A stretch of 64,000 bases of DNA, from NCBI RefSeq assembly GCF_020921035.1, contig NC_063156.1, forward strand, positions 25,964,283-26,028,282, written 5' to 3'. Below the pieces are notes generated by a model. The model was not told the DNA's origin. It saw only the letters and a program-made list of their open reading frames with translations, and did no database searches. The position numbers and the translations under genes were made by a program. The DNA is from Rhodamnia argentea. Taxonomy: Eukaryota; Streptophyta; Magnoliopsida; Myrtales; Myrtaceae. Positions 35,878 to 47,545 of this stretch are shown piece after piece. How positions within the stretch are numbered: the first letter of the stretch is position 1; each line of letters opens with the position of its first letter.

Positions 35878-37040
35878 CTTTTCAGCATGATCAAAAGCAG
35901 GGGTTATAAATCATGGGGAAAGAATTTAAAAAAAACCATGGGTACCCCAGAATTCTTTGAATTATTTTATCTTGTTTTGGACCGAAACTATGGGCGAAGC
36001 AGTTTGAAATTAGGCGGTATATTCTCGATTAATAATTGTAGTTTGGCGGGCACTACGATCTTGGTGCACTACAGGACTTAACAACTTCCACCACGACATT
36101 CATGATTGCTCCTATATAATGTGTCCTAGGCTGGACATCACCCGAGCGCCGCCTTCATCCAAAGATAAAATCGGGAGCTTTACTTAATTCCATTTGGATG
36201 GACTCCAGGGGTCCGATTAGAAGTTTCCTAACTGAAACTAGCTCACGTCTGGGGCGATTCTTTTTCCCAAATCCATGAAAAATATTTCCAGTTTCTTATG
36301 TTTAATATAGATTCATCACGACGTCCGTCAAGACCCTCGATCGGACAATATATCTCATCCATCTTATGTGTGGTCATGCATCGAATAACAATTAGGACAT
36401 AAGAAACAGAATAAGACGATTATCTTATCGGATCATATCTTACTTGATGAAAGGGCCCAAATGACCAAATCCTGAGTAAGCCGAGTACCATTGAAACTAA
36501 AATCTCACGCTTTGTGTACATACAATAAGTCTAGATAATATACTATATATTAAACCTACATTTTGGAGTTGTCTATTGTTGCTCATCTTATTTTATAAGG
36601 TAGATCTTTCTTTCTTTCTTTCTTTCTTTTTTTTTTGGTAAAGGAGAGCATGAGGCGTATGCAACTTGAACTCGATAAGTACATACATGTAGACCATCGA
36701 ACAATAACTTGATAATCAAAAGTGGTCATGATAAAACAATTTATGTGCATATGTGTGGCTTCGTGCGCTGTTCAATTTGAATATCTCGCCGTTTCTCGAC
36801 ACTTGATTAGCTTGATAATTGACGTAAGTCCACCAAATTGTCGCATGAATTAGTAGGAAATGCTGATTAGGTTCCCTTTCTTAATATGAACTCTAGGAAA
36901 TCAATCAAAATATTTAATATTAAAGTATGGAATGTCGAGATGTTGAGATAAATCATAAGGAAACTAGAAGAAACAAAGATTTGATGTGGAAAACATTTTA
37001 TCATCTATTCCGCATTTAGTGTTGTTTAAAAGTATATAAC
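35878..37040. other. intergenic; (TTTC)n microsatellite at 36606-36640
   Basis: No gene recognised. The tetranucleotide run 'tctttctttctttctttc' leads into a poly(T). Confidence 0.4.
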
Positions 37041-37054
37041 CATTCAGAAATGGT

Positions 37055-37990
37055 TGCTCTTCTTTTCTTGGTCTTCAAAACCTAGAGGTTGCTCGACAAA
37101 AGCTTTTTCTCGAATATAACCATTCGTAAATGGATTTTTCACGTCCATTTGATATACTTTGAAATCATAATAATAAGCATAGGTTAGTAATAAATGTACA
37201 AGTTCTAACCTTGTTGCCGGTGCATATGTTTCATCATAATTTATACATTCTTCTTGTAAATAACCTTTTGGAACAGGTCGAGCCTTGTTCCTTACATCAT
37301 GTCCTTTTGCATTGCTTCGATCCAATTTTCATTGGTAATGGCTTCTTCAGTTTATTTAGGTTGCACTTCAGAGATTAGAGCCAATGAGTTGGTGAGTTCT
37401 TTGAAGGACGATGTGGTCTTGATACCTTCACTGGCATCACCGATGATGGGTCCTCTAGTTGACTCGCCTTGTAATTCCAATATTTATGCATTTGAGCTTG
37501 ATTCTAATTTGGCAATTCGAATTGATACTGCTGAGCGGTGTCAACTATTTGCATGGATGATGATGGCTTGTCATCCTCATGCGGACACCCGTCAAACTAT
37601 CATCAAACATGATATCGATGGATTCTTCCATTTCCCGTGACACCTTGTTAAGAACACGACATGCTTTCCTAGTAGTAGAGTATCCAAGAAATTTATTTCG
37701 CTTGCTCTCGGCTCCAATTTAATAACGTTGTCATTTGCATTTTTAAGATATAGCATTTGTAGCCGAAGATGTGCTTGGGTTTCTACCTTTGAATAGCTCA
37801 TAGGGAGTTTTCTCCAATAATGGACATAGAAGTACTCTGTTGATGATATAGCATGCGGTTTCGACTGCTTCAGCCCATAAATTGGCAGGTAGGCCATTTT
37901 CAATCATCATTGTTTTTGCCATTTCTTGAAGTGATCTGCTCCTCCTTTCAACAATGCCATTCTGTTGTGGAGTGCAAGGAGCTCCCTTTC
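37055..37990 (-). mobile_element. Ty1/copia pol fragment (integrase to reverse transcriptase)
   Basis: On the minus strand, integrase-core text GAPCTPQQNGIVERR, ENGLPANLWAEAVETACYI and KTPYELFKGR lies at about 37760-37990. Then the broken FLGYST...KACRVLNK segment follows. The reverse-transcriptase text VRNKARPVPKGYLQEE, VYQMDVKNPF and EKAFVEQPLGFED lies at 37055-37325. Stops and frameshifts separate the parts and much of the intervening pol is missing. No LTRs were found next to it, so it is a dead internal fragment. Confidence 0.88.
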
Positions 37991-38129
37991 CAAACTAGTT
38001 TATCTTATGTTGGATTCAAACTGAATAGAATAGTAAGGATTTCCTTGACTATAGGCTTTTCAAAAAGGTCATCCAGCTTTCGTTTAGTCCACTCTCTTGC
38101 TTCCTGATTAATCAGATCCGCCACTGTAA

Positions 38130-40670
38130 GGGAGTCACCTTCATTTTGTTGAGCCACCAATCAAACCCGCAGATAACCATATATCTTCCACAATATTGAT
38201 TGTCTTTCCATCTCCCACAAGCTATTTACTTTAGGGTAAGTCGCATCTCTTCCCAATAACAAACTTTGCCATCCCCTAATGCCTTTCAGGACTTGACTCC
38301 ATAGCGCTGAAGGGGACTAGCATGGCTTTGGTGAAGGTGATGAGGTTCCTAAAGCCAACCCCACCACAATTTTTTCTAGTTTTGGGAATTTCCCATTTGT
38401 TAAAGTGAACACCAGATTTAGACTCAGTTTGTCTCCAGCAAAATGAAGTAATCCTCTGCTCAATAGAAAAACCGAGATAGGGATATTGAATATTGACATA
38501 GCATACTGGAGCAAGGCTTGCACTACTGTCTTAATCAGAATTTCCTTGCCGGCCTTCGATATCAGTTTCTCCTTCCATTCCTCTAGTTTCATGTTAACTA
38601 TTGCTGGTATCCACGCGAACAACTGCTTTTCGACTAACCCCATTTTGAGGATGTTAAATATGTCTTGAATGTTATGTACCCGGTCCGGTTTATCACCCGA
38701 TCCGATATATTTTTGTGCGGCCCAAAAAGTGGAGGAAAAATTGAGATTTAGTTCGTGACGCAGAGAGTTGGGCTAGGGTTTCTTTTCGTTTGGTATTGAG
38801 GATTTTCCTTATGTGAGAGACGAGTGAGCCGTGTGCTTTTGTTCAGTCGAAAACCGACTTCTGTAATCTGCACTCTCTTTGATCATAGTGGAATTTCGTT
38901 TTGCTTCGCCCGTGGACGTAAATCACCTTGATCAAACCACGTAAATCCTTATGTTTTGTATTCGCTTTCGCATTTGTTTTCAACAGAGGATATGCCTAAA
39001 TACTTCCATGCCTTCTCAATAATCGGTACTCTCAACTCTTGTGCATTGTTCCTTTTCAAATTTAGTGGGCAGCCACCACTGAAATAGATTCCCCTATTTA
39101 TTCAAATTAACGACATGACCTGTTGCGAGGCAATATTGGTCCAGAATATTAGGCAAGTTCTAACATTAAAAGATAATATCGTCACCAAACAATAAGCGAG
39201 AAAGTGTAGGGAAGAACCTGTTCGGTTTAATTCCTTTAATGCTCCCATCCTCAATTGCTTTTTCTTGTGCGAAGAAAGAACATTTGTGTATAAGTGCGCT
39301 CAGAAAAATGCTGCTAAGCAGGTGGAAAAGTTGGGATCTAACTAGCTAGAGCTAAAATCATCTTTCAGCCAATCTGTACTCCTAACCATCAGGCAATACT
39401 CACAGCAAATGCCAAGATTTTAGCTTTCTTTTGGCCGTAGCAAAAGCCTAATTGACAGCGAGATGAGTGTGGTAATGAAGGTAAACACGAGTCAGCATGC
39501 AAAACTTAGCCTTGGTCGAAGTCTAATTCTCAACCTTCATTTTAAGGATCTCGATGCTACAATGTAACCAAATATCTCATTGCTTCTTCTCACAGAAAGT
39601 AAATAACAAGTGAGAAAGTATAGGGCAGAACATGTTCAATGTAATTCCTTTAATGCTTACATTCTTAGTTGCTTTGTTCATGAGCGCAGAAATAACATTG
39701 GGCATAGTAATGGATCTCCCTGCCTAATTCTGCGTGAGGGACGGAAGTACTGTACAGGTTCTCCATTAACTTTCAGACAAAAAGAAACATTGAAAATACA
39801 TTGCATAACTAGAGAAAACCATCTATCACAAAATCCCATCTTTTTCATGCATGCTCTCGGGAAATCCCGTTACGCTCTATCATGAGCATTCTGCAATGTC
39901 CAGCTTTAGCACCACCTGAAACTTCTTTTTGCTCTTTCTTATCCGAAGTTGTGCAGTATGTCTTGAACAATCAAATGACAAAGGCTTTGGGCTCTGCGGC
40001 AATTAAATGCGAAAGCCTAAGTTTCAGACGATTGGCCATCCCCTTTGAGATAATTTTGTAACTGAAGTTGCTAAGGCCAATAAGTCTAAACTGATTCATG
40101 CTTACTGGATTTGGTACTTTAGGAATGGATTCTCTATCCTACCGTTTCATAGAGCGATTGGTAGAAGTCTACTATGTGCTTCTTCAGTAAATTAGACTCG
40201 CGGTACTAATTATGTGCGCCATTTCTCAACGTGGACCTATTCCGCTGTCTTCTTTGTACAGTGGTAGCTTGAAAATACTTCGTGTTCCTATCTCCCCACC
40301 CCAATTTTGGCCAACTAATAAGTGATATCGTACCCCAGTACATCTCTTCCTGCCTTAAAAGTTTTTTAATCCGCCCCACGATTTCCTGAGAAGTTTCTTT
40401 GCTGAAAGCTCCTCATGTACTATTAGTGATTTCAGTGAGCTTCTTCTTTAACACTTCAATCTGTCGAAAGGCATTTGACAAATGTTTTTTGCTCCAAGCT
40501 GCTAGTTCATCAGAAGCCTTTTTAGCTTTGCCTAAGAAATCTTCTTGAGACATTTGCGGCTTGCAATTAGCTTCAAATCTTAATTCTTTTTTTCCTTTTC
40601 TCAAGCATAAGACACAAGGAAAGAAGTAAAGGGCTATGATCAGACCCAATCGCAGGCAATGCAAAAACTT
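38130..40670 (-). mobile_element. L1-type LINE fragment A
   Basis: On the minus strand, the N-terminal side (40413-40664) has the AAWSKKHLSNAFRQIEVLKKKL helix typical of plant LINE ORF2 before the RT. RT pieces include RPISLCNFSYKIISK (about 40030-40100), LLFGDDIIF (about 39195) and KYLGIS...KWG. After these comes EEWKEKLISKAGKEILIKTVVQ (about 38500-38600). A short internal duplication (39190-39300 against 39600-39700) and numerous stops show it is dead. A solo LTR interrupts it. About 39915-40450 is repeated at 58737-60283. Confidence 0.85.
38652..38985. mobile_element. solo LTR with perfect 5-bp target duplication
   Basis: Begins TGTTAAATATG and ends TTCAACA, flanked on both sides by GAGGA (38647-38651 and 38986-38990). 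Removing it restores a continuous LINE reading (KYLGI followed by the SSKWG region) on the minus strand. Its inner text 'cgcccgtggacgta...accacgtaaatcctt' is typical of copia-type LTRs. At 334 bp with no internal domain, it is a recombination product. Confidence 0.9.
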
Positions 40671-41074
40671 TCGCGTTAGGGAACAAAACTCTCCAATAAA
40701 TGTTGCACATCCAGTCTCCTTTTCTCACTAGGTTTTGCTATTGCGATTGCGAAGAAAAGGATTGCAATATTGGACTCAGCGGAATTCTTTAATTGTCGCA
40801 ATAACCAAATTCATACATCCCTCTTTTTTCCCTTAATTAGGGATAAATATTTTTTTAACTATAAGAGCATAGCGAAATATTAATTCATTGTTTGCATTCT
40901 AGAAAAGTAGCCGTCTAATGATTAACAAGTATTTTAAATATTCAAACAGATGAAGTTATAAGTTCTATTATTAATCTACCATGACGTTGAACTGAGAATG
41001 AAAAATAATCATTGTGCATGTGCCAGGTTGATTCTTTCGATCATGAACTTATACCGTGAATCACTCGAATCGTT

Positions 41075-41352
41075 AGGCTTTTGAAAGGTTTAGAACTGAA
41101 TTTTTACCAATTTAGTCCTTCCGGCAAATTGCTCAAATAATATATTTAGGACTAAAATGGCAAACCTTCAAAAGATTTAGGATTAAATTGGCAAAAATTT
41201 AAAAGGTTTAGAACTAAATTGACATAATTGAAAGGTTTATGATTGAATTGACAAGTTGTCAAAAGATTTAGGACTGAATTAGCACAATCGAAAAGTTTAG
41301 AACTAAATTGGCACAAATACAATAGGTTTAGAATTTTTTTGGTAATTTTCCC
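41075..41352. mobile_element. MITE-like element, 'aggtttaggact' family
   Basis: Repeated 'aaaggtttaggactgaattgg' and 'aattggcacaattgaaa' phrases, ending in 'caataggtttagaatttttttggtaattttcccc'. Confidence 0.6.
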
Positions 41353-41511
41353 CCCTTCACCGTATGCATTCTATAAAAGACTCGTATGCTTGATTAAAAA
41401 GATAAGTTTAATATTTTGTTTCTCCATATGATTAAAGTTGTTAATTTCATTGTTAAATTACTCTAACATTAGACGAAGAAAGAAAAATAATCAAGTGCAC
41501 ACACCAATTTA

Positions 41512-41757
41512 GCGTGCGTTTGTTTCGTGAAAAATAAATAATTTTGAAAATATTTTTCTAAAAATAATTGCTTATATCGCTTTAAATAATTAGCCAATAA
41601 AATTATTTTCATTTGCTATAACAATTTATGTCTAAAAAATTTCATGGATGATGAAGTTATTTTTTTGTTCATGCATTTTTGTAAGAGATACAAGCGATTA
41701 TTTTTATGAAAATATTTTCCAAATCATACTTTTCTCGCGAAACAAACGGAGCCCTAT
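41512..41757. mobile_element. MITE, family 'gtttgtttcgtgaaaa', best copy
   Basis: Terminal inverted repeats 'gcgtgcgtttgtttcgtgaaaaataaataattttgaaaatattttt' and 'aaaatattttccaaatcatacttttctcgcgaaacaaacggagcc' pair clearly. The internal part is AT-rich. Confidence 0.7.
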
Positions 41758-41759
41758 TT

Positions 41760-43154
41760 TCATTACTTGATATCAGAAATCTTTTCATGCCACTAAAGTT
41801 CCATGTTTTCTTTTTTAAAATTGAGCGTCATATGTGTTGAACATTAATATCGGTTGTCATTTGTGCAATGAGTTTGACCTTATTCATATAATCATCAAGT
41901 TTTTTAAGAGATAAACTAGCATTTCGAAAATGCATGATGTAAAGTAACCAAAATTTGAAGACAAAGTTTGGATCACATGATTTTGTCTTCATGCCCTTTG
42001 GAATCAAAACTAATCACAGTTCGCATCCAACGTTGAACCAACCCCAATTAAATAATGAATAGTGCGTGGACTTCGGCCAAAAAGAAAAATAATGTACTTC
42101 CGATGAAACGAAAAAGGGTTTGTACTGCAGCATCTCTCGCATATTTTCCCCGGACCCACAAAATTATGATTTTGATCCGTTTACTCGACTTTTTGCGATG
42201 AAAAATTAGGGCAAAGATTCGTGGCCTCTCAGGTTAGTCTAACTAGGATAATGTGATGCCCCGATAGATTGAACACTTAAAAATAGAATGACTTGTTCGA
42301 GAAAATCAGGATATTTACTTGATTGTCTAACTATGATAACAAAATAAGAAATAAAGGGAAGAGAGAATTGTGTAACTTCTATATAATGTTATGCATCTAG
42401 TAGTGAAGAGTACACGAGTTGATTGCGATAGATCATCTATCTAACTATCATCGCTATTATTTTGATTTTACTTAACTTCCGTGGGTACAATGGATATTAA
42501 CCTTAAAAGGGTACAATGAGCATTAACCTAACATGGACGCCATCCACTTTTACACGATGATCATCCAATTTTCCCTACCTAAATTATGTTTTATGCCATG
42601 CTAGAGAAGCTAGTATTTTTTGTTCGTATTAAATGGGTCATATTTTTCTTCATTTTTCGTTAAAAGAAATTTTATTCAATCATTTTCTTAATGTTGAGTT
42701 CCAAACATGGACATCATCCACTTTTACATGATGCTTGGGAGCAAAAATAGACGGTGGAGAAAATTTAGGTAAAGAAAATTGAAGTGAAGAAAAAGAGGTC
42801 AATAAAGTGATTTTCCTTTGGAAGAGTGGAAAATGCATGTGAAAAGAAAATGGAAGAATGATAGAATTATAAGTTTTGAAGATAAGTTCAAAAACATTAT
42901 GCGAATCTGTCGTTTTGGACAAGTATCAAAATGAATTCTTTTATGTTTTTTTTTTTAAAATTTACTCTTCTGTTCTTTTGGCAGGGAAATATCCTTTTGT
43001 CTTCTTCCTCTCCAGATGCTTTGTTGTGGTTCCACGGAAAGGTCCGAACTCTCGATATACTAAATACTCTCATTTCATCTCTTCATCTTCTTCGCTGCAC
43101 TCGCAAAGTTCGTTCAGCAGAGAACGGGAGAAAAACAGGAAAATATCGGTCAAA
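41760..43154. other. upstream part of epoxide hydrolase unit 1
   Basis: About 41800-42060 matches 45105-45860 and 48000-48150 (gaacattaat...gagtttgaccttattcatata...tttggatcacatg), so it belongs to the duplicated EH unit. This copy lacks the MITE found in units 2a and 3. Immediately before the ATG is the leader shared by the EH copies (ggtccgaactctc..., tcgttcagcagagaacggg). Confidence 0.5.
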
Positions 43155-43622
43155 ATGGAGAAGATCGAGCACGCGACGGTCCGCACCAACGGCATAAACA
43201 TGCACGTGGCGTCCGTGGGCGACGGCCCTGACACGGTCCTCTTCCTCCACGGCTTCCCGGACCTGTGGTACTCGTGGCGCCACCAGATGGTGTCCCTCGC
43301 GGCCCTCGGCTACCGGACTGTCGCACCGGACCTCCGGGGCTTCGGCGGCACTGACGCACCGCCGTCCGCGGCGTCGTACACAGCGTTCCAAGTGGTGGGG
43401 GACCTGGTGGGGATGCTGGACGCGCTGGGGATCGGGCGCGTGTTCGTGGTGGGGCACGACTGGGGGGCGATGATGGCGTGGTACCTGTGCCTGCTCAGGC
43501 CCGACCGGGTGAAGGCGTTGGTGAACACGAGCGTCGAGTGGTTCCCGAGGGATCCGGAGAGGAAGCCCGTCGAGTCGATGAGGGCGAAGTTTGGAGATGA
43601 TTACTACGTTTGCAGGTTTCAG
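43155..43622 (+). pseudogene. soluble epoxide hydrolase copy 1, exon 1 only
   Basis: A 156-codon exon closely matching exon 1 of the intact copy at 48793: MEKIEHATVRTNG start, HGFPDLW oxyanion-hole motif (HGxP), PDLRGFGGTD loop, VVGHDWGAMMAW with the nucleophile Asp, and the exon end DDYYVCRFQ followed by GTGAGG. The intron resembles those of the other copies for only about 150 bp and then becomes unrelated. Exons 2 and 3, carrying the lid and the catalytic Asp and His, are not found before the next unit. The exon itself has no lesion, so reading into the intron would give a 162-residue truncated product. The region is GC-rich. It is best called a truncated gene. Confidence 0.85.
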
Positions 43623-43941
43623 GTGAGGACCGATGTTCAATAGTCGAGACCTGACTTGGCCTGGGCTCCAACTTTAAAAAATTTGCAACTTTGAGTCGTG
43701 GCTACAAACAAAACGTAGATGACACAGACCATGCCAGCTTGAGTTAAAGCTCAAAGTTGAATTTTACGAGCCCAATAGAAAAGTTGAAAATAATATCGTA
43801 TAAATATATCTATAGATGCAGTTTAGAGGTAAAAAAATTCAATATTTATACTCGTAATGAGTAATGAGTAGGGATGATCGGTTCTCTATCCGGTTCGATT
43901 CCACCCTATAATCGAAAATCGGATCAGATGGTCCCGAGACC

Positions 43942-44160
43942 GGACCGCTCAATTGACGTGCTAAACAGAATTATCAACTTCACTTCTTACAAATTTTATT
44001 GACCAGAGCATGGCACATGCCTTCTTCCAAAACACAACCCATCCTGAACATAGTGTCAGTCATCTAAGTTATATCACCTTGGAAGAGGTACTGAATAAGC
44101 ACATCGAAAGTTGTCTTACGACGTTGGATAATTCTGTTTAGCACGTCAATTGAGCGGTCC
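43942..44160. repeat. perfect 34-bp inverted repeat around 151 bp
   Basis: The arms at 43942-43975 and 44127-44160 are exact reverse complements ('ggaccgctcaattgacgtgc...' against '...gcacgtcaattgagcggtcc'). The left arm abuts a truncated 'gatcggttc' repeat. Confidence 0.92.
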
Positions 44161-44267
44161 ATCGCCTCGGTGACGAATCCCCTTTTGCACAATTCATTCA
44201 CAATTTGTCAATGGTGTATCAATTTTTGGTCTTTCGCAGTTTTAACCCTTTAAAAAAAAAAATCTCT

Positions 44268-46284
44268 TTCCTAACCTTAAAATACAACTTTAATAAAAAG
44301 AAGGCTCGAATGGAGCAAATACTTTCACCGCCATTCGATCATTGCTGACTTGAGGGTGAAAGAGAGTTGCTGAAATCTAATCCAAAGCCACAGTCCAAGT
44401 TAACAAGTTCAACTTTGCTTTGCTTCTCGTTTCTTTTGGACCCACAGCCCGCACGTTCAAATGGTATAACAGTCGGATTATAGATAGAGCTTTTGGTTGG
44501 ATTGACTGGAATTAATTATTTTGAGCTGCTTTTTGTTTGTATTTAATAATAAGAGCAAATGGTCAAAAAATCAACCTTACATTATGTGTCATGGAATACA
44601 CATTTACTATCTTTTATTGCTTTTTCCTATGCTGGCATTATCAATATTTTACCTTTAAAGAGTTGATTTTGGCTATGTTTTCGGAAGACTTGTCAAACGG
44701 ATAGGTCGGATCGAGTTTGAGTAGAATCATAAATTATCTGACATAAATAGACTCATTTAAAAATTTATGACTCATTTATTGCAATACAAATCTAACTACT
44801 CAAACTCGTTTTTATCCATACTCCATCCGACCCATATTGCTTAGAAAAATTTATTTCTTATAAATTCCTAAAATAATTATAGTTTGCGAGATTCCCTTAT
44901 TGTCGTAACAATCAATTTCATCATTCTTTCCTTTTTCCCTAAATTTTTTGCATAAATATATGTTTTCAATTATGGATAGAATAGAGCAATATATTCGTTC
45001 ACTATCTGCATTGCAGAAAAGAATCCCGGTAGTGATTGACAAATAATATTAACTATCTTAATTCTCCGTACAGTTGAAGTTAACTTATTAGACGATCTCC
45101 GAAATTCTAGAGTTCCACGTCTTCTACTTCAAAATCAAACGCTATGTGTATTGAACATTTATTATGGAGACACTAATACATGCATATCATATTGGTCTTG
45201 GTGAAAAGTACAAAAAAATTCCTAAACTTATTTTATTTGTATCAATTCAATCATAAACCCTTCAATCGTGCCAATTTAGTCCTAAATCTTTGCCCTTATG
45301 TCAATTGAGTCTATCGGGTCAATTTTTGGCAAAAATAGCTAACGGCCGTCCTATGTGATGTGACCAACGCTCACATGAATATTTTTAAGAATTTTTCTAA
45401 AAATTTAAAATTTTAGTTATTTTTTCTTTCATTTTAGCCGGTGAGGGCCGTGGCCCTCGCCAATCTGGACTAGGACCTTCCAGGAGTCGCACTCTGCCGG
45501 TGAGGCCGCAACGGACTCACTCCTAAGCTTTGGAAATGTTAGCGATTTTCGATCAAAATTGGCCAAATGAACTCAATTAGCACAAATGTAAAAATTTTAG
45601 GACTAAATTGGCACAATTGAAATATTTATAAATGAATTGGTACCAATACAATGTGTAAAACTTTTTGGTACTTTCCTCATTTTTTTCTTGAGCTTGACCG
45701 TATTTATATATCCTACCTCGATAGAATCGTCAACATTTTGATAACATATGATATGAAGTCCATAAAAAATTCGAAGACAAAGTTTGGATTTTCACGTCCC
45801 TTGGCATCAAGAATAATCACAGGTCGCATCCAAGGTCCTACTAACCCCTATTAAATAATGTATTGTTCCGAGGATATTAAAGAAGGATTGTATTGGACTA
45901 TTTCTTTCTTATTTACCCCTGACCCCAAATAATGCGAGTTCAATTAGGTCTCACCGATTTCTTATAATGGAAGATAAGCACGGAGATTCGTGAAATGCGG
46001 TTTCATGGACTGGTTGAACACTTAAAAATAACATAACGGTTATTAGAGGAAATTGAAGATATTTTCCTTAATTGTCTAGTTTTGATATGTGGAAGAGGGA
46101 AGAGTGCATATAGGCTTTATTAGATGGCTTAACAAAAAAGAATTAATTAGGATCAATTGAGGATATTCATTCACCTAGTTGGAAAGTAGAAATCGATTTT
46201 CTTTCTTCACGGAGAGATCGTGACCAAAATAAAATATTTCGAAAGGGGGTGCGGTCAATAGGCATGTGGTTCTATTGGTAAAAT
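44268..46284. repeat. EH unit 2a: upstream block homologous to 54105-55640
   Basis: The text 'ctttcaccgccattcgatcattg', 'agccacagtccaagttaacaagttcaactttgctttgct' and 'atgctggcattatcaatattttacc' matches the segment starting at 54105 upstream of EH copy 3. It contains MITE 45195-45680. No gene is present in it, so it appears to be an EH unit that has lost or been separated from its gene. Confidence 0.7.
45195..45680. mobile_element. MITE, 'aggtttaggact' family, in EH unit 2a
   Basis: Left end 'gtacaaaaaaattcctaaacttatt' and right end 'aatgtgtaaaactttttggtacttt' are inverted. The core has 'ggtgagggccgtggccctcgcc'. It sits at the same relative site as the MITE 55107-55522 in unit 3. Confidence 0.65.
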
Positions 46285-46567
46285 GATTGGTGGTGGAAAG
46301 TGCAATGGTAAGACTGGACTACCTTCAGTCAATAGCGTGCTTTGACCGAACATCACTAAATCAGACTACGACCGTTCACTTGGATTTGGCCACTCATCTC
46401 CTGTTCAAACACTGATGCACCAGCTGTCACCTCGTTGAAGCTCGAAAAGTCTAAAATTCGACGCTTGAGTACGCAGACTTCGAGCATGTTACGGCCGATA
46501 ATTATGCGACGGAGACATTAATGGATCGCCATCCGATGCAGAACCATGACTTTAGCAGAACCTCGGC

Positions 46568-46714
46568 TCAAACCAACAAATTGCCGGAGGTGTAGCAGAA
46601 CCGATGAAATCGTATGGAGTAGCAACTAGCAAGCGCGATTCGTGAGTGTAAGAGAATTGAAGCTTTACTGAATATTAGCAGAAGAACCACGGCAGCAGAT
46701 CTGCTACGACCCAT
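46568..46714 (-). CDS. small secreted-looking ORF (uncertain)
   Basis: A 48-codon frame beginning MGRSRSAAVVLLLIF, with a hydrophobic N-terminus ending near IALAS like a signal peptide, followed by a short tail containing two further cysteines. A TATAAATA box lies about 100 bp upstream (46813-46820 on the minus strand). It has no family resemblance. It stops just short of the left inverted arm, so it could be the first exon of a gene cut off by the arm. Could also be chance. Confidence 0.25.
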   Translation of the reverse strand: MGRSRSAAVVLLLIFSKASILLHSRIALASCYSIRFHRFCYTSGNLLV

Positions 46715-47196
46715 GCTGGTTCTTTACACCAATTCACAACAACTGAGAGTTTTGGATTGTCCACGTACTTTTTACAAGCATTTGCTGCATATCATCAAGC
46801 CATTGAAGCCTTTATTTATATGTCGAAAAGTTTTCATGAGGAACTGAAACATGAAATCGTGAGCTAGTATTGAAAGTCCTTCGGGTGATAGTAGCAACTT
46901 CAGATTCATATGAGGTCTGGGGCTCTAAATCTGAGATGGACAAAGCCAAGATATGATCAGGGACATCGCCCCAGCCCTTGTACGATCGCCTCACAGGATC
47001 GGATGTAAGCATGCAATGAGTAGCATAACGAAGCACCGCAACAAAAATATCATCAGAACAGAACCCAGGCAAGCGAAGGACGACATTAAAAGACAACGCA
47101 GTATTCACTTATTTTTTTGGCTATCTTCGTTCGATCAAGTTAACAGAGATCGTTCAGAAAAGTTTCGTGTAAAGTTGCGAGAGACTTTCGATTCCT

Positions 47197-47545
47197 TCAA
47201 CTGCAAGAAATTGATCCGCCTCCGGTCAGGTGAAGAGTGCAGCCTTTCGGGGCGAGGCAGCAGTTGCACCTGGGACTCAGGTGCTCATTGCCGGTGGACG
47301 GGCAAGTCATGTAGTCCACTTGCAAGCAGTACTGAGGACAAGCTACAGCGCTGATCGCCATCATCCCGGGATTCATGTCAAGCAGAAGTGCACCTATCAA
47401 TAAACAAAGAGTGCGATCACCGATTCGAAGGCACGATAGTAGCGGAGCCAAGGGCGCGAGGAGGTCAGTGGCGGGCATATTAAGATTATTAAGACTCACC
47501 GCATACGAGGAGAAGCACCATACAACACGCGTTGCACCGAGCCAT
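47197..47545 (-). CDS. potato type II (Pin2) proteinase inhibitor, single domain, two exons
   Basis: Exons 47545-47500 and 47393-47197 are joined across a 106-bp GTGAGT...ATAG intron inside a Gly codon, giving 80 residues. The intron lies in the signal-peptide region, as is usual for this family. Residues 1 to about 31 are the signal peptide (MARCNACCMVLLLVCG... to AISA). The mature domain has eight cysteines (34, 38, 46, 58, 60, 61, 67, 79) in the Pin2 order, with CPQYC, TCPSTG, RCNCCLAPKGC and the SISCS end. Family members are secreted or vacuolar inhibitors of serine proteases, often wound- or herbivore-induced. By alignment with CTREC/CTFNC of solanaceous inhibitors, the P1 position is Gln36, not the Arg/Lys or Phe/Leu of typical trypsin or chymotrypsin inhibitors. 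No lesion is seen. It lies between long inverted arms. Confidence 0.85.

Noticed and set aside
43083-43640. Histidine/arginine-rich minus-strand frame over EH exon 1 (also at 48688 and 56586)
   Set aside because: The same antisense shadow recurs in all three EH copies because the sense exon is conserved and GC-rich.
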